Shown here one piece after another: positions 53,507 through 61,294 of a stretch of 64,000 nt of DNA; position 1 is the stretch's first letter, and each line of letters starts with the position of its first letter. Below the pieces are notes generated by a model that did not search any database, had not been told where the DNA came from, and worked only from the letters and a program-made list of their open reading frames with translations. Origin of the DNA: Alicyclobacillus shizuokensis NBRC 103103 (GTDB lineage Bacteria; Bacillota; Bacilli; Alicyclobacillales; Alicyclobacillaceae); assembly GCF_001552255.1 (NCBI RefSeq), contig NZ_BCQV01000012.1:1-64000 (forward strand). The letters run 5' to 3'. Both the position numbers and the translations under genes were made by a program.

Positions 53507-54229
53507 TCAAACCCTAAGACTCGGATGCACCCAGGATGGTCGGCTCCGATTGGGTGAAGTGGAATGCATCCTTGGTGCCCGCCGATTCGAGACGCCACCA
53601 GTGGTGCTGGTTCGCCGGGCTATCCCTTCATCATTCCCTGCTGCCGCGGCAAGGCGACGCCGCCGGGAGCGCTGGCTGTCCCTTCGAAACAATTTCAACT
53701 GATTGGATTCGGACGCAGCCGATGCTTCCGCTCTGGCGACATCTCCGGTTGCGACGGTGGATTGGGTGCTGCTCCCTTCCCGGGCGCCGGCGCTCGGCTC
53801 TGGAGCGTCCGCTATCCCTTTGAGTTGAAAAACCGGAGACAAATTGACGATTTGAAAAACGGGATAGTATATCAACTCCTTGGAACTCAGGACGAGACAA
53901 ATGGCATCATCTTCAATCTGAACCAGGACGCCTTGTCTGGCTCCTTCGCCAAGTTCAACACGAACCAGCTGCATCCACAACGCTGCCAGCACATCGCGGA
54001 AAGATTCCGGGAACGCGATCTGCGGGACATTGACCTGCTGCGGAAGCTCCGTAATGTTCGTCGTAACGGACTTGATGTGCCCAAATGGGTAGTGAACGAT
54101 TCGTCCGTCGTCTGTGAACACGGACGCGTAATCGGGCTGAATGTTGACGAGCCATCCCGTAAGCCCCGTATCATTATGCTGTTCGATGTGAATGCGCGTG
54201 CCAAGGAGCGGAGTCAACAATGACTGCAT
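53507..54229 (-). CDS. CotB-like spore coat protein, third of three
   Basis: A 240-residue protein with two CotB-type modules: LLTPLLGTRIHIEQHNDTGLTGWLVNIQPDYASVFTDDGRIVHYPFGHIKSV and a second one ending LIYYPVFQIVNL. The last 90 residues are rich in Ser, Arg and Ala with an Arg cluster, like the charged, Ser-rich tail that is phosphorylated in CotB of B. subtilis. The ATG at 54229 follows AAGGGGG. It is the last of three minus-strand CotB-like genes and probably forms part of the outer coat. Confidence 0.75.
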   Translation of the reverse strand: MQSLLTPLLGTRIHIEQHNDTGLTGWLVNIQPDYASVFTDDGRIVHYPFGHIKSVTTNITELPQQVNVPQIAFPESFRDVLAALWMQLVRVELGEGARQGVLVQIEDDAICLVLSSKELIYYPVFQIVNLSPVFQLKGIADAPEPSAGAREGSSTQSTVATGDVARAEASAASESNQLKLFRRDSQRSRRRRLAAAAGNDEGIARRTSTTGGVSNRRAPRMHSTSPNRSRPSWVHPSLRV

Positions 54230-54280
54230 GGCTATCCCCCTTCCGCTCCGGTCCATCGGTGGAACCCGTGTCGTCGCTGA

Positions 54281-54796
54281 TTACCCGCGGCCCTCTCTGC
54301 GACCTGGACGTTCTCCAGACGCCCTTGAATCGGCGCGTTCCGGTTTTTGGACAATCCAGGTGACGCTCCGGATATGATAAGTCGGGTAGTGTACATAAGC
54401 CTGCATGTCGTGTAGAAGCGTCACCACCCCTGGCCGCAGTTCAATGAGCACCCCTTGCACGGAGTTGGGGCCACCGTGATTGATCCGCACCAGCCGATGT
54501 TTCAATTGAGCGAGGAGGTCGTCGAAGTCGCTCGCCTCTATCAACGGCGGAGATTCTTCCTCGATCACCTGCCCATCGGGATCCACTGCTGGACGATCCG
54601 CCTGCATCTGCGGAATTACCGGTTCCGAGATTGTCTTGATGTGCCGCGCGTTGACGTACACCACGCCTTCTTCCGGCGTATCCACGGCGATATAATCTGC
54701 CATGATGGCGGCGAGTTTTCCAACGATTCGTTCCGGCCCGCCCCTCTCCAGTTGAATTGTCTTCCCAATGGAATCCTCCAAAAAACTGAGATCCAT
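54281..54796 (-). CDS. CotB-like spore coat protein, second of three
   Basis: A 171-residue protein with two clear CotB modules: DSIGKTIQLERGGPERIVGKLAAIMADYIAVDT...VVYVNARHIKTIS and LKHRLVRINHGGPNSVQGVLIELRPGVVTLL...HYPTYHIRSV. The double RGGPE/HGGPN with the DY...HIKSI pattern is the signature of the family. GAGGAGGTTAGGAAT precedes the ATG at 54796. The Ser-rich C-terminal tail of CotB is absent. It lies 51 bp after the third module gene's start on the same strand, in a likely sporulation operon. Confidence 0.82.
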   Translation of the reverse strand: MDLSFLEDSIGKTIQLERGGPERIVGKLAAIMADYIAVDTPEEGVVYVNARHIKTISEPVIPQMQADRPAVDPDGQVIEEESPPLIEASDFDDLLAQLKHRLVRINHGGPNSVQGVLIELRPGVVTLLHDMQAYVHYPTYHIRSVTWIVQKPERADSRASGERPGRREGRG

Positions 54797-54873
54797 ATTC
54801 CTAACCTCCTCAAGTGTCTGCCCGAAATCGTACGTAATACCACTGCAAGCCTCGGTGCTGCGTGCCCCAGTTG

Positions 54874-55587
54874 TCATGCCGAAGTCATCCCTGGGGAGGC
54901 CTGAGCGTTAAGACGCCCCGGTCGGGAGACCGATTTCACGTGATGCATGGGAATACGAACCCGTTCACACGGCGACACAACCAGCTCCACAAACTGCTCA
55001 TGCACGGCGCGGATGATGCCAACCACCTCATCCGCACCACCGCGGCCGAATTTCGCCAACTTCCCGACTTCTTGTTCCAGTGCCTCTATGAGCCGAGTGG
55101 CCCCGGTCGGCAACTGTTCCTTTTGATGGTTGGCCCACTCGACGAATTCTGGCTGGATTTGGACGTCCAACGGCCGCACCAATTGGATGTGACGAACAGG
55201 TATATACAAAACTCCATCTGGGATGGCGCTGACAACCAGGTAATCGGCCTTCACGTCGATCACATAGACGACGATAGGATCTGGTCCTGCGCCGTCCAGT
55301 TGCAGCACCGATGCCACCCACGTCCGCACTACGCCGTGCAAGGCATCGGGCAATGACCCAGGGTCGAGTGGCGCACTCGCGGCATCAATCTGCGGCGGTT
55401 TGTGAACAGGCACCCCTTCGCCAACACGTAACTGCTTGATATGCTCCAATGCGACCAAGGCCATCCCCATCTCGGGATCATCAACAAGTAAGAAGTCCGC
55501 GCCGACCTTTCGCACGATTCCACAGTAACATTTCTGTGGGCTCATAGCCGCGATCACGGGAAGGTTGACCAGGTCCTCATGTGCCAC
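54874..55587 (-). CDS. CotB-like spore coat protein, first of three
   Basis: A 237-residue protein with three degenerate CotB modules: CGIVRKVGADFLLVDDP...ALEHIKQL, LDGAGPDPIVVYVIDVKADYLVV...YIPVRHIQLV and FGRGGADEVVGIIRAVHEQFVELVV...PMHHVKSVSRPG. The GTG start is preceded by GGGAGG eleven bases upstream. The modules differ strongly from one another and from those in the two following genes, indicating old duplications. It is first in the cotB-like operon. No sigma-K promoter could be identified with confidence. Confidence 0.75.
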   Translation of the reverse strand: MAHEDLVNLPVIAAMSPQKCYCGIVRKVGADFLLVDDPEMGMALVALEHIKQLRVGEGVPVHKPPQIDAASAPLDPGSLPDALHGVVRTWVASVLQLDGAGPDPIVVYVIDVKADYLVVSAIPDGVLYIPVRHIQLVRPLDVQIQPEFVEWANHQKEQLPTGATRLIEALEQEVGKLAKFGRGGADEVVGIIRAVHEQFVELVVSPCERVRIPMHHVKSVSRPGRLNAQASPGMTSA

Positions 55588-55698
55588 CGTTTGGTTCGCC
55601 TCCCTGCCACCACATGTTCAGTTCACACTATGCCAGCAACATTTGTACATGTGTTGGGCTGTCGTCTGTCCATGGGGCAGATGGTTCGAACAGCGCCC

Positions 55699-57123
55699 TC
55701 AGCGCAGCAGCCATGTACCCCAGCTGTACAAGGTAAGAAGGGAAAGCATGAGACTCGGTGGAATGACGAGCAACGATACACGCATGTAATCCCCCCAGGT
55801 AATCCCGGTTTTCCCTCGGACCAAGTGAAGCCACATCAAAGACGCCAACGTGCCAGTCGGAACCAACAGCGAGCCTATGTCACTGCCGAGTACACTCGCA
55901 AGGTAGGCGAGCTTCAGATGCGCAGCTGGCAAATGCAAATCCGTAAGCATCACTGTGCCAATCATCACAGATGGCAAGTTGTTGAACAGCGATGACATCA
56001 CAGTCACCAGGAGCCCCGTCCATATCACGACAGCCAACAGCGAAGAACCGGCCATCCCTTGCAGCACATGCCCCAGCAGGAGAGTGAGTCCTTGTTTGTG
56101 CAGCGCGTAGACCAGTGTGTACATGCCAAAGGCAAATACCAGGACATACCACGGTGCTGTCCGCACGAGCTGCCATGCACCTTTGGGCCGCCGAGAGACA
56201 TAGACCCCGAGCATCACCAGTGCGCCTGTAATGGCGATGACTTGGACCGGAATTCCGTAAGCCGCACCCACAAAAAATCCCACCCGAACCAGCACAACGA
56301 GAACAATGCCAATGCGGCACATGAAGGGATCAAAGTCGGGTACACCCGCCCATGGACGAGAACGAAACCCCTTAGGTCCGGGCGGATGTACGGGAGGTGG
56401 ACCTCCTGGCCACATTGGAGCGACAGGTCGAAGCACATGCCAAGTGTCACCGGGGCGAGGCGGGAACGTCCGAGCTAGCTCTGGCTCAACCATCCTGTAC
56501 CGTTGCGGAATGTGACGACGGCACACAGCGTAGAGAAGGACTATGCAGACGATAATTCCCAGGAGTGATGGGACCAGCATCAATGTCGCATACTGGTTGA
56601 GATCGAGACCAACAATACTCAACGCGATGAGATTCGCCAAGTTGCTGACACCAATCGGCGCACTGGCAGATGAAGCCACCAAGCAACCGCCAATCAGGTA
56701 GGGGAGCGCCTGGATCTTGTTGAAGCCAAGTCGCTGCATAATCTCCACAATGATGGGTGTCGTAATCAAAACGCTGCCGTCGTTATTGAAAAACATCGTC
56801 ATACAAAAACAGAGCATCAGCGTCAGCACGAACAACCGCCGGCCAGATCCGCCGGCCTTGCGAGCAATCTGCAGGGCGGCCCACCGGAAAAGGCCTGCGC
56901 GGTCCAGCACAGCCGACATCAGGATGGTGCCGAGAATGGTCAAACCCGCCCCCGACACCACATGTAGCACAGCGGTGAGGTCGCCCAGATTGACCACCCC
57001 GAAGATGACCAACAGCGCGGCGCCGGTTGCTGCAGGGATAGCTTCATTTAGCCTGCGGGGTCTCCACAAGATGGTTGCGACGACACACGCGAGCACGAGT
57101 GGCGATAACCAAGAAGTGAGCAT
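55699..57123 (-). CDS. ArsB/NhaD-type ion transporter
   Basis: A 474-residue ion-transporter-superfamily membrane protein with about eleven hydrophobic segments. The motif FFNNDGSVLITTPIIVEIMQRLG and the mirrored LFNNLPSVMIGTVMLTDLHLPA are the hallmark half-helix regions of ArsB/NhaD permeases. AGGGAGAAGGACG precedes the ATG. It may export arsenite or exchange Na+/H+; no arsR, arsC or arsA gene is nearby. A 48-residue membrane protein gene ends 12 bp upstream, suggesting one transcription unit. Confidence 0.87.
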   Translation of the reverse strand: MLTSWLSPLVLACVVATILWRPRRLNEAIPAATGAALLVIFGVVNLGDLTAVLHVVSGAGLTILGTILMSAVLDRAGLFRWAALQIARKAGGSGRRLFVLTLMLCFCMTMFFNNDGSVLITTPIIVEIMQRLGFNKIQALPYLIGGCLVASSASAPIGVSNLANLIALSIVGLDLNQYATLMLVPSLLGIIVCIVLLYAVCRRHIPQRYRMVEPELARTFPPRPGDTWHVLRPVAPMWPGGPPPVHPPGPKGFRSRPWAGVPDFDPFMCRIGIVLVVLVRVGFFVGAAYGIPVQVIAITGALVMLGVYVSRRPKGAWQLVRTAPWYVLVFAFGMYTLVYALHKQGLTLLLGHVLQGMAGSSLLAVVIWTGLLVTVMSSLFNNLPSVMIGTVMLTDLHLPAAHLKLAYLASVLGSDIGSLLVPTGTLASLMWLHLVRGKTGITWGDYMRVSLLVIPPSLMLSLLTLYSWGTWLLR

Positions 57124-57135
57124 CGTCCTTCTCCC

Positions 57136-57282
57136 TTATCGTGGTCGGGCACTTCTCATCCTGGCATGGAGCGCAGCAGCCCGCGCCCGTTTCGAAGCTG
57201 TGCGTTGTGTCACAGGTTTGGACGGAGAGAGGATGTACACAAGTCCGAGAAACGCGGCCGTGACCAGCACCACTTCCAGCAT
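57136..57282 (-). CDS. 48-residue single-span membrane microprotein
   Basis: The frame starts at an ATG preceded by AAAGGGGGATGTAGA, one of the best ribosome sites in the region, and stops 12 bp before the transporter ATG. The peptide has a hydrophobic N-terminal helix (LEVVLVTAAFLGLVYIL, residues 2-18) and a strongly basic C-terminus with about eleven Arg/Lys residues. It should insert with the basic tail in the cytoplasm. The tight coupling with an ArsB/NhaD-type transporter suggests an accessory or regulatory small subunit, as KdpF is for Kdp. No family recognised. Confidence 0.65.
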   Translation of the reverse strand: MLEVVLVTAAFLGLVYILSPSKPVTQRTASKRARAAALHARMRSARPR

Positions 57283-57454
57283 TCTACATCCCCCTTTGAA
57301 ATCCCCGATATAGATAGATCACCGGGTAGATGCGTACTGTACGGATATTCGCAAGGGGTAGTGCAGGTTCACATCATTCCTGAAATTGGTGCAATCGCCC
57401 AGGCGTGAGGCGGGGACAACGGTGACTGTCGGATAGCGAAGGGCAAAACAACAC

Positions 57455-57486
57455 AAAAAAAGACCCATCGGTTCATTACCGATAGG
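57455..57486 (-). terminator. Intrinsic terminator of the CotG-like gene
   Basis: On the minus strand, ATCGGT-aatga-ACCGAT with flanking CC/GG pairs is followed by GGGTCTTTTTTT, 15-45 bp after the stop codon of the repeat protein gene. This is a standard Rho-independent terminator. Confidence 0.8.
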
Positions 57487-57499
57487 ATCTACGGACTGA

Positions 57500-57793
57500 T
57501 TAGCGGCTTTTGCCGCCACTCTTGTGCCCGTGGCCGCCGCTCTTGTGCTCATGGCCGCCGCTCTTGTGCTCATGGCCGCCGCTCTTGTGCTCATGGCCGC
57601 CACTCTTGTGCTCATGGCCGCCACTCTTGTGCTCATGGCCGCCGCTCTTGTGCCCATGGCCGCCACTCTTGTGCCCATGGCCGCCGCTTTTGGTCTGGTG
57701 ACCCTGTTTCTCCAATCCCCACAGCCGTTGCAACTCCTCACGGACGATCTCTCGGATCGTCTCCTGCAAACGGCTTTCCCGCCGAGTCGCCAT
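57500..57793 (-). CDS. CotG-like repetitive spore coat protein
   Basis: A 97-residue protein. Residues 1-33 form a charged helix (SRLQETIREIVREELQRLWGLE); residues 36-91 are eight perfect heptads SGGHGHK or SGGHEHK, ending SGGKSR. AGGAGGTACCCCA precedes the ATG at 57793. B. subtilis CotG is likewise made of short Ser/Lys/His-rich repeats, is divergent from cotH, and is phosphorylated by CotH; the arrangement here is the same although the repeat sequence differs. The Ser of each heptad would be the phosphorylation target. Metal binding by the histidines is an additional possibility. Confidence 0.78.
   Translation of the reverse strand: MATRRESRLQETIREIVREELQRLWGLEKQGHQTKSGGHGHKSGGHGHKSGGHEHKSGGHEHKSGGHEHKSGGHEHKSGGHEHKSGGHGHKSGGKSR
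57521..57688 (-). repeat. Eight 21-bp coding tandem repeats
   Basis: Eight in-frame copies of a 21-bp unit encode the heptad SGGHxHK. Copies differ mainly by GGC/GAG at one codon (HGH at both ends, HEH in the central five) and by a synonymous Gly position. Such arrays change copy number by slippage. Confidence 0.9.
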
Positions 57794-57905
57794 TGGGGTA
57801 CCTCCTACATACAATTTGGTACCACACTATGTCACGGAGACACGGGGGGAATGGGCAGCTGCGGGCGAATGTGTGCCCTATGTGTACGCCATGGAGGTGT
57901 TCAAG

Positions 57906-58979
57906 ATGGACCTCCCTATCCGTCGGCTTTTCGTCTGGAGCGACGATGTCAAACGACTTCAAGCCCAACGCGGACAGACCAGATTTGTGGACGGCGTGTT
58001 GATTCGCGATGGCTACACCGAATCGGTCCGAGTGAGTTACCGTGGCAATCGCACACGACACGCCCCGAAAAAGTCCTATGAAATCCGGCGCCAATCAGGG
58101 ACCCTACACTACAACGCCGAATACGACGATCCATCCTTAGTCCGGAACGCTCTCTCCTTTTGGTTCTTTAACCGAATTGGCCTCATTGCCCCCCAGACGC
58201 TCCACTGCCGACTCTATTTCAACGACGACCTACTCGGCGTGTACCTGGAAATCGAGGGCGTCGATGCGTCGTTTTTTCGCAGACGCAACCTCGCATGCCG
58301 AAGCCTGTTCTACGCCGTGAACCACGACGCCGATTTCAGTCTTTTTACAGGTGATGATACCCGCCGGCTCAAACCATCCCTGTTTGACGGATACGAACGC
58401 GTGATAGGCACCCACGCCAATCAAAAGCGCTTTGAGCGGTTCGTTTTGGAATTGAACCTGCGAGACGGTGAGGCGCTGCAACACCTGATCGCCCGACAGC
58501 TAGATATCCATCAGTATCTCCAGTGGCTGGCAGCGACAGTGTGCATTGGCCATGCGGACGGGCTCACACAAAACTATGCGGTCTATGAATTGTCAGAGGA
58601 TGGACGATACCGATTCTCCCCATGGGATTGTGAAGGCACGTGGGGGCGGAACTGCTACGGTGCGCTCTGCCCCGCAGACACCGTCGACCCATTTGGTGAA
58701 AACATCCTTACCGCCAAGCTCATGCAACTACCGTCGATAAGGCGAGCGTATCGGATGCGGCTAAAGCGGCTTCTCAATACTACTTTCAGTGACGCGACCA
58801 TCGTGCCCGTGGTACGGGAATGGATGCATCGCATCGGTCCTGCAGTGCTTGCGGAACCTACTCGGCGCATCCATACATCCCAGTGGATGAGCGAGATCGA
58901 CGTTTTTCGTCACTACGTGCGTGAACGCCGTCAACTCCTCAGTGACGCGCTAGCCAGGGATGAGGCTGAAGACGAGTGA
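57906..58979 (+). CDS. cotH: CotH-family spore coat protein kinase
   Basis: A 357-residue protein close in length to B. subtilis CotH (362). The ATP-lysine region is HAPKKSYEI (about 53-60), the glycine/strand region LYFNDDLLGVYLEIEGVD, and the catalytic/metal aspartates are Asp218 in HADGLTQNY and Asp241 in SPWDCEGTWG; their 23-residue spacing equals that of Asp228 and Asp251 in B. subtilis CotH. GGAGGTG places the start at 57906. CotH phosphorylates CotB and CotG on serines during outer-coat assembly. Divergent from the CotG-like gene. Confidence 0.9.
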   Translation: MDLPIRRLFVWSDDVKRLQAQRGQTRFVDGVLIRDGYTESVRVSYRGNRTRHAPKKSYEIRRQSGTLHYNAEYDDPSLVRNALSFWFFNRIGLIAPQTLHCRLYFNDDLLGVYLEIEGVDASFFRRRNLACRSLFYAVNHDADFSLFTGDDTRRLKPSLFDGYERVIGTHANQKRFERFVLELNLRDGEALQHLIARQLDIHQYLQWLAATVCIGHADGLTQNYAVYELSEDGRYRFSPWDCEGTWGRNCYGALCPADTVDPFGENILTAKLMQLPSIRRAYRMRLKRLLNTTFSDATIVPVVREWMHRIGPAVLAEPTRRIHTSQWMSEIDVFRHYVRERRQLLSDALARDEAEDE

Positions 58980-59006
58980 CAGATGAGGGGATGGCGGTAC
59001 CCCCTG

Positions 59007-59675
59007 CTACTCTCTCCGCGTCTTGCGCCAGCGTCGGAACGCCTCCAGCGTGGCCAGCTTGTGCGCGCGGGCAAACGACTCAATTTGGTCCGCCCCCGCT
59101 CCATCGGCCATTAACCGAATGAGTTCCTCATGCTCTGCGATGGAATCGGTGGTCCGGTGCGGGATAAGCATGAACACGGTGGCCCGCACGGTGTCCATCC
59201 GTTCTTGAACCGACTTGAGCTGATTGACCAAATAGGTGTTCGGGCAAGCCCTCCAGATGCGCTCATGAAACTGCTTGTTCAGGTTGCTGTACTCCTCCAG
59301 GGCAAACGAAACGCGCGCTTGTTCCATCTTGGTATTGATGGTGCGCAGCGCTTCCCAATCGTCTTCGGTCATGTGTGGAGCGGCCAGCGCCGTCGCATAT
59401 CCCTCCAAGAGAGCGAGCACCGACAAGGTCTCCACATAGACCTGCTCATCAATGCGGGTGACCCGCACCCCGCTGAACCGCTCCACCTCGACGAGTCCCT
59501 CCGCCTCCAACCTGCGGACGGCCTCACGAATCGGAATGGCGCTGATGCCCAACTCCCGCGCCAATCTGTCAATTACCAATCGGTAGCCGGCGCCAAAGGT
59601 TCCGTCCATAATGCGCGATTTAATCCACTCATACGCCTGTTCCTGTTTGTTCGGACTTGCAGCCTGTGTTTTCAT
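59007..59675 (-). CDS. GntR-family regulator (FadR/FCD type)
   Basis: A 222-residue regulator. The winged helix reads AYEWIKSRIMDGTFGAGYRLVIDRLARELGISAIPIREAVRRLEAEGLVEVE and the C-terminal FCD domain contains the metal/ligand histidines in NKQFHERIWRACPN and MLIPHRTTDSIAEHEELIRL. No ribosome site precedes the ATG at 59675; instead a sigma-A promoter would start transcription at the ATG itself. The MFS transporter, P450 and aromatic ring-fission genes upstream on the same strand are its likely targets. Confidence 0.9.
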   Translation of the reverse strand: MKTQAASPNKQEQAYEWIKSRIMDGTFGAGYRLVIDRLARELGISAIPIREAVRRLEAEGLVEVERFSGVRVTRIDEQVYVETLSVLALLEGYATALAAPHMTEDDWEALRTINTKMEQARVSFALEEYSNLNKQFHERIWRACPNTYLVNQLKSVQERMDTVRATVFMLIPHRTTDSIAEHEELIRLMADGAGADQIESFARAHKLATLEAFRRWRKTRRE

Positions 59676-59682
59676 ACATTTT

Positions 59683-59711
59683 ATCATATATGGATACGAG
59701 GGGGCGGTCAA
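59683..59711 (-). promoter_or_regulatory. Leaderless sigma-A promoter with operator for the GntR gene
   Basis: TTGACC (59711-59706) and TATGAT (59688-59683) are 17 bases apart; seven bases later comes the ATG at 59675, so the mRNA would begin at the start codon. The -10 box is part of ATCATATATGGAT (59683-59695, plus strand), nearly identical to the palindrome before the P450 gene. Confidence 0.65.
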
Positions 59712-59861
59712 TTCCGGTTCTTTCGGCTGGACACCATCCGGCTGTCGATCCGCACCCTGCAAGCAGCCCAACCGCTGAAGCGGTGGAACGGGCTGCCGGT
59801 GCCGACGCCCATGGCGTTGAGCTCAGTACCCGGCAGCCCGGTATATTGAGCCCCTGTGGCC

Positions 59862-61289
59862 TTACGGCGATATCTCTTCCAAGGTGCGGTCCTTCGTTCG
59901 CACCCCGAACAGTGCAATCACGGCCGCCACGAACAAGAAGCCGCTGATGAACAGGAACCCTTTCAACGCGCCAAGCGGCGCCACCAAGGGCGCGATGGCC
60001 CAGATGCCGATGCCGGCTCCGATGTGGCCCACGCCGTCCACCAGGGCAAAACCGCTGGTGCGGGCGCGCGCCGGGAAGTTCTCTGAGGTCCACGCGTAGG
60101 CGATGGGCACCCAGAAGTTTTCACCCAGGAACAGAATCACAGACCCTACCATCGCCAGCGTCAGATTGCTGCCGGCCAGACCGATGAGGACGCCACCGAG
60201 AATCGTCGTCAAGGCGGATAGGATCAGCCACACCTTTCGCTCCAGGCGTTCCCCAAACCAGTACGCAAACACAGCGGACAAAACCATCCCGAACACACCC
60301 ACAGCGGTAATCATTCCGGCCTCGCCCTCGTCGTAATGCAGGCCAACCAGGAGCGAGGTCATGCCACCCGAAAAGCCGTACACAGTCACGTAACTGAACA
60401 GCCACACGCAGAACAGCAGCACAACACGACGGATGTACGTGGCGTTGTTTAGGATGTCGCCGTACGGATTGGGTTTCGCGGGGACCCACTGCACGGAGAC
60501 GGAGACGGGTTGGGGCAGTGGCGCATGCCGCGCGGCTGTCGCCTCCATCTCGGCCACCACGCGCTCTGCCTCCTCGCCACGGTCCACGGCCAGCAGCCAA
60601 CGCGGCGACTCGGGCAGGCGGAAGCGCATGAGGACCGCAATCAGAGCGAGCACCGCGCCAATCCAGTACATGATGCGCCACCCGTACGGAAGACTGGCGC
60701 CCAAGGCAAACGGCAGTCCGGCCGGGAATGGGGCTGCGGGCGTCGTCAGCCACAGCCCAATCCACACCGCCACGAGCGCTCCGAGCGCCGAGAAGATGAA
60801 AATGAGGGCAGTATACTTCGCTCGCGTTTTGGTCGGCGCCACTTCGGCGATGTAGGTGTTCACGACAGCTAGGTCAGCGCCGATGCCGATGCCGGTAATG
60901 CCTCGGAACACGACGAACGCCCAGTAGCTCGTGGTGAACGCGGTGCACAATGAGCCCAATCCGGTGATGAGCATGGTGATGAGAAGCATGTTTCTGCGTC
61001 CGATTTTGTCCGAAATCGGGCTGAGTACCAGAGTGCCGACCACATACCCAAGCAGGTTCATGAGTATCGGCATGCCCAGGTACTGCCCAGCCATCTCTGA
61101 CTTGAAGCCCGGGATGATACTGACACAAGTCTGGATAAAGGATACATTGCTGTCGAAGATATCATAAAACGTGAACAGGAACCCAAGGCCAATCACCAGG
61201 ATGAATTGATACGGCAGCGCCCATACCGGGATGCGCTCCAGACGCGCCACGGTTTGCCGCCAAGTTTCTGTATTCAGTCCCACTTCCAC
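59862..61289 (-). CDS. MFS transporter (sugar porter/aromatic acid symporter-like)
   Basis: A 475-residue major facilitator with twelve hydrophobic segments. Loop motifs PISDKIGRRNMLL (TM2-3) and RGITGIGIGADLAVVNTYIAEVAPTKTRAKY, and the central RFRLPESPRWLL, are typical of the sugar-porter/SHS/AAHS branches. The GTG at 61289, six bases after the P450 stop, has GGGAGAGGTGAT upstream. Co-transcription with the P450 and ring-cleavage genes suggests uptake of an aromatic acid. Confidence 0.85.
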   Translation of the reverse strand: MEVGLNTETWRQTVARLERIPVWALPYQFILVIGLGFLFTFYDIFDSNVSFIQTCVSIIPGFKSEMAGQYLGMPILMNLLGYVVGTLVLSPISDKIGRRNMLLITMLITGLGSLCTAFTTSYWAFVVFRGITGIGIGADLAVVNTYIAEVAPTKTRAKYTALIFIFSALGALVAVWIGLWLTTPAAPFPAGLPFALGASLPYGWRIMYWIGAVLALIAVLMRFRLPESPRWLLAVDRGEEAERVVAEMEATAARHAPLPQPVSVSVQWVPAKPNPYGDILNNATYIRRVVLLFCVWLFSYVTVYGFSGGMTSLLVGLHYDEGEAGMITAVGVFGMVLSAVFAYWFGERLERKVWLILSALTTILGGVLIGLAGSNLTLAMVGSVILFLGENFWVPIAYAWTSENFPARARTSGFALVDGVGHIGAGIGIWAIAPLVAPLGALKGFLFISGFLFVAAVIALFGVRTKDRTLEEISP

Positions 61290-61294
61290 GCCAA

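Noticed and set aside
57510-57701. Regular 21-bp repeats that could suggest a CRISPR array or a plus-strand repeat protein
   Set aside because: The units are contiguous without unique spacers and are in frame with the minus-strand protein that has a strong ribosome site and its own terminator; the plus-strand frame (Trp/Pro/Leu repeats) has neither.
53507-59000. Prophage or mobile island origin of the repeat-containing coat region
   Set aside because: No integrase, transposase or phage structural gene is present, and cotB/cotG/cotH linkage is a normal chromosomal arrangement in Bacillus.
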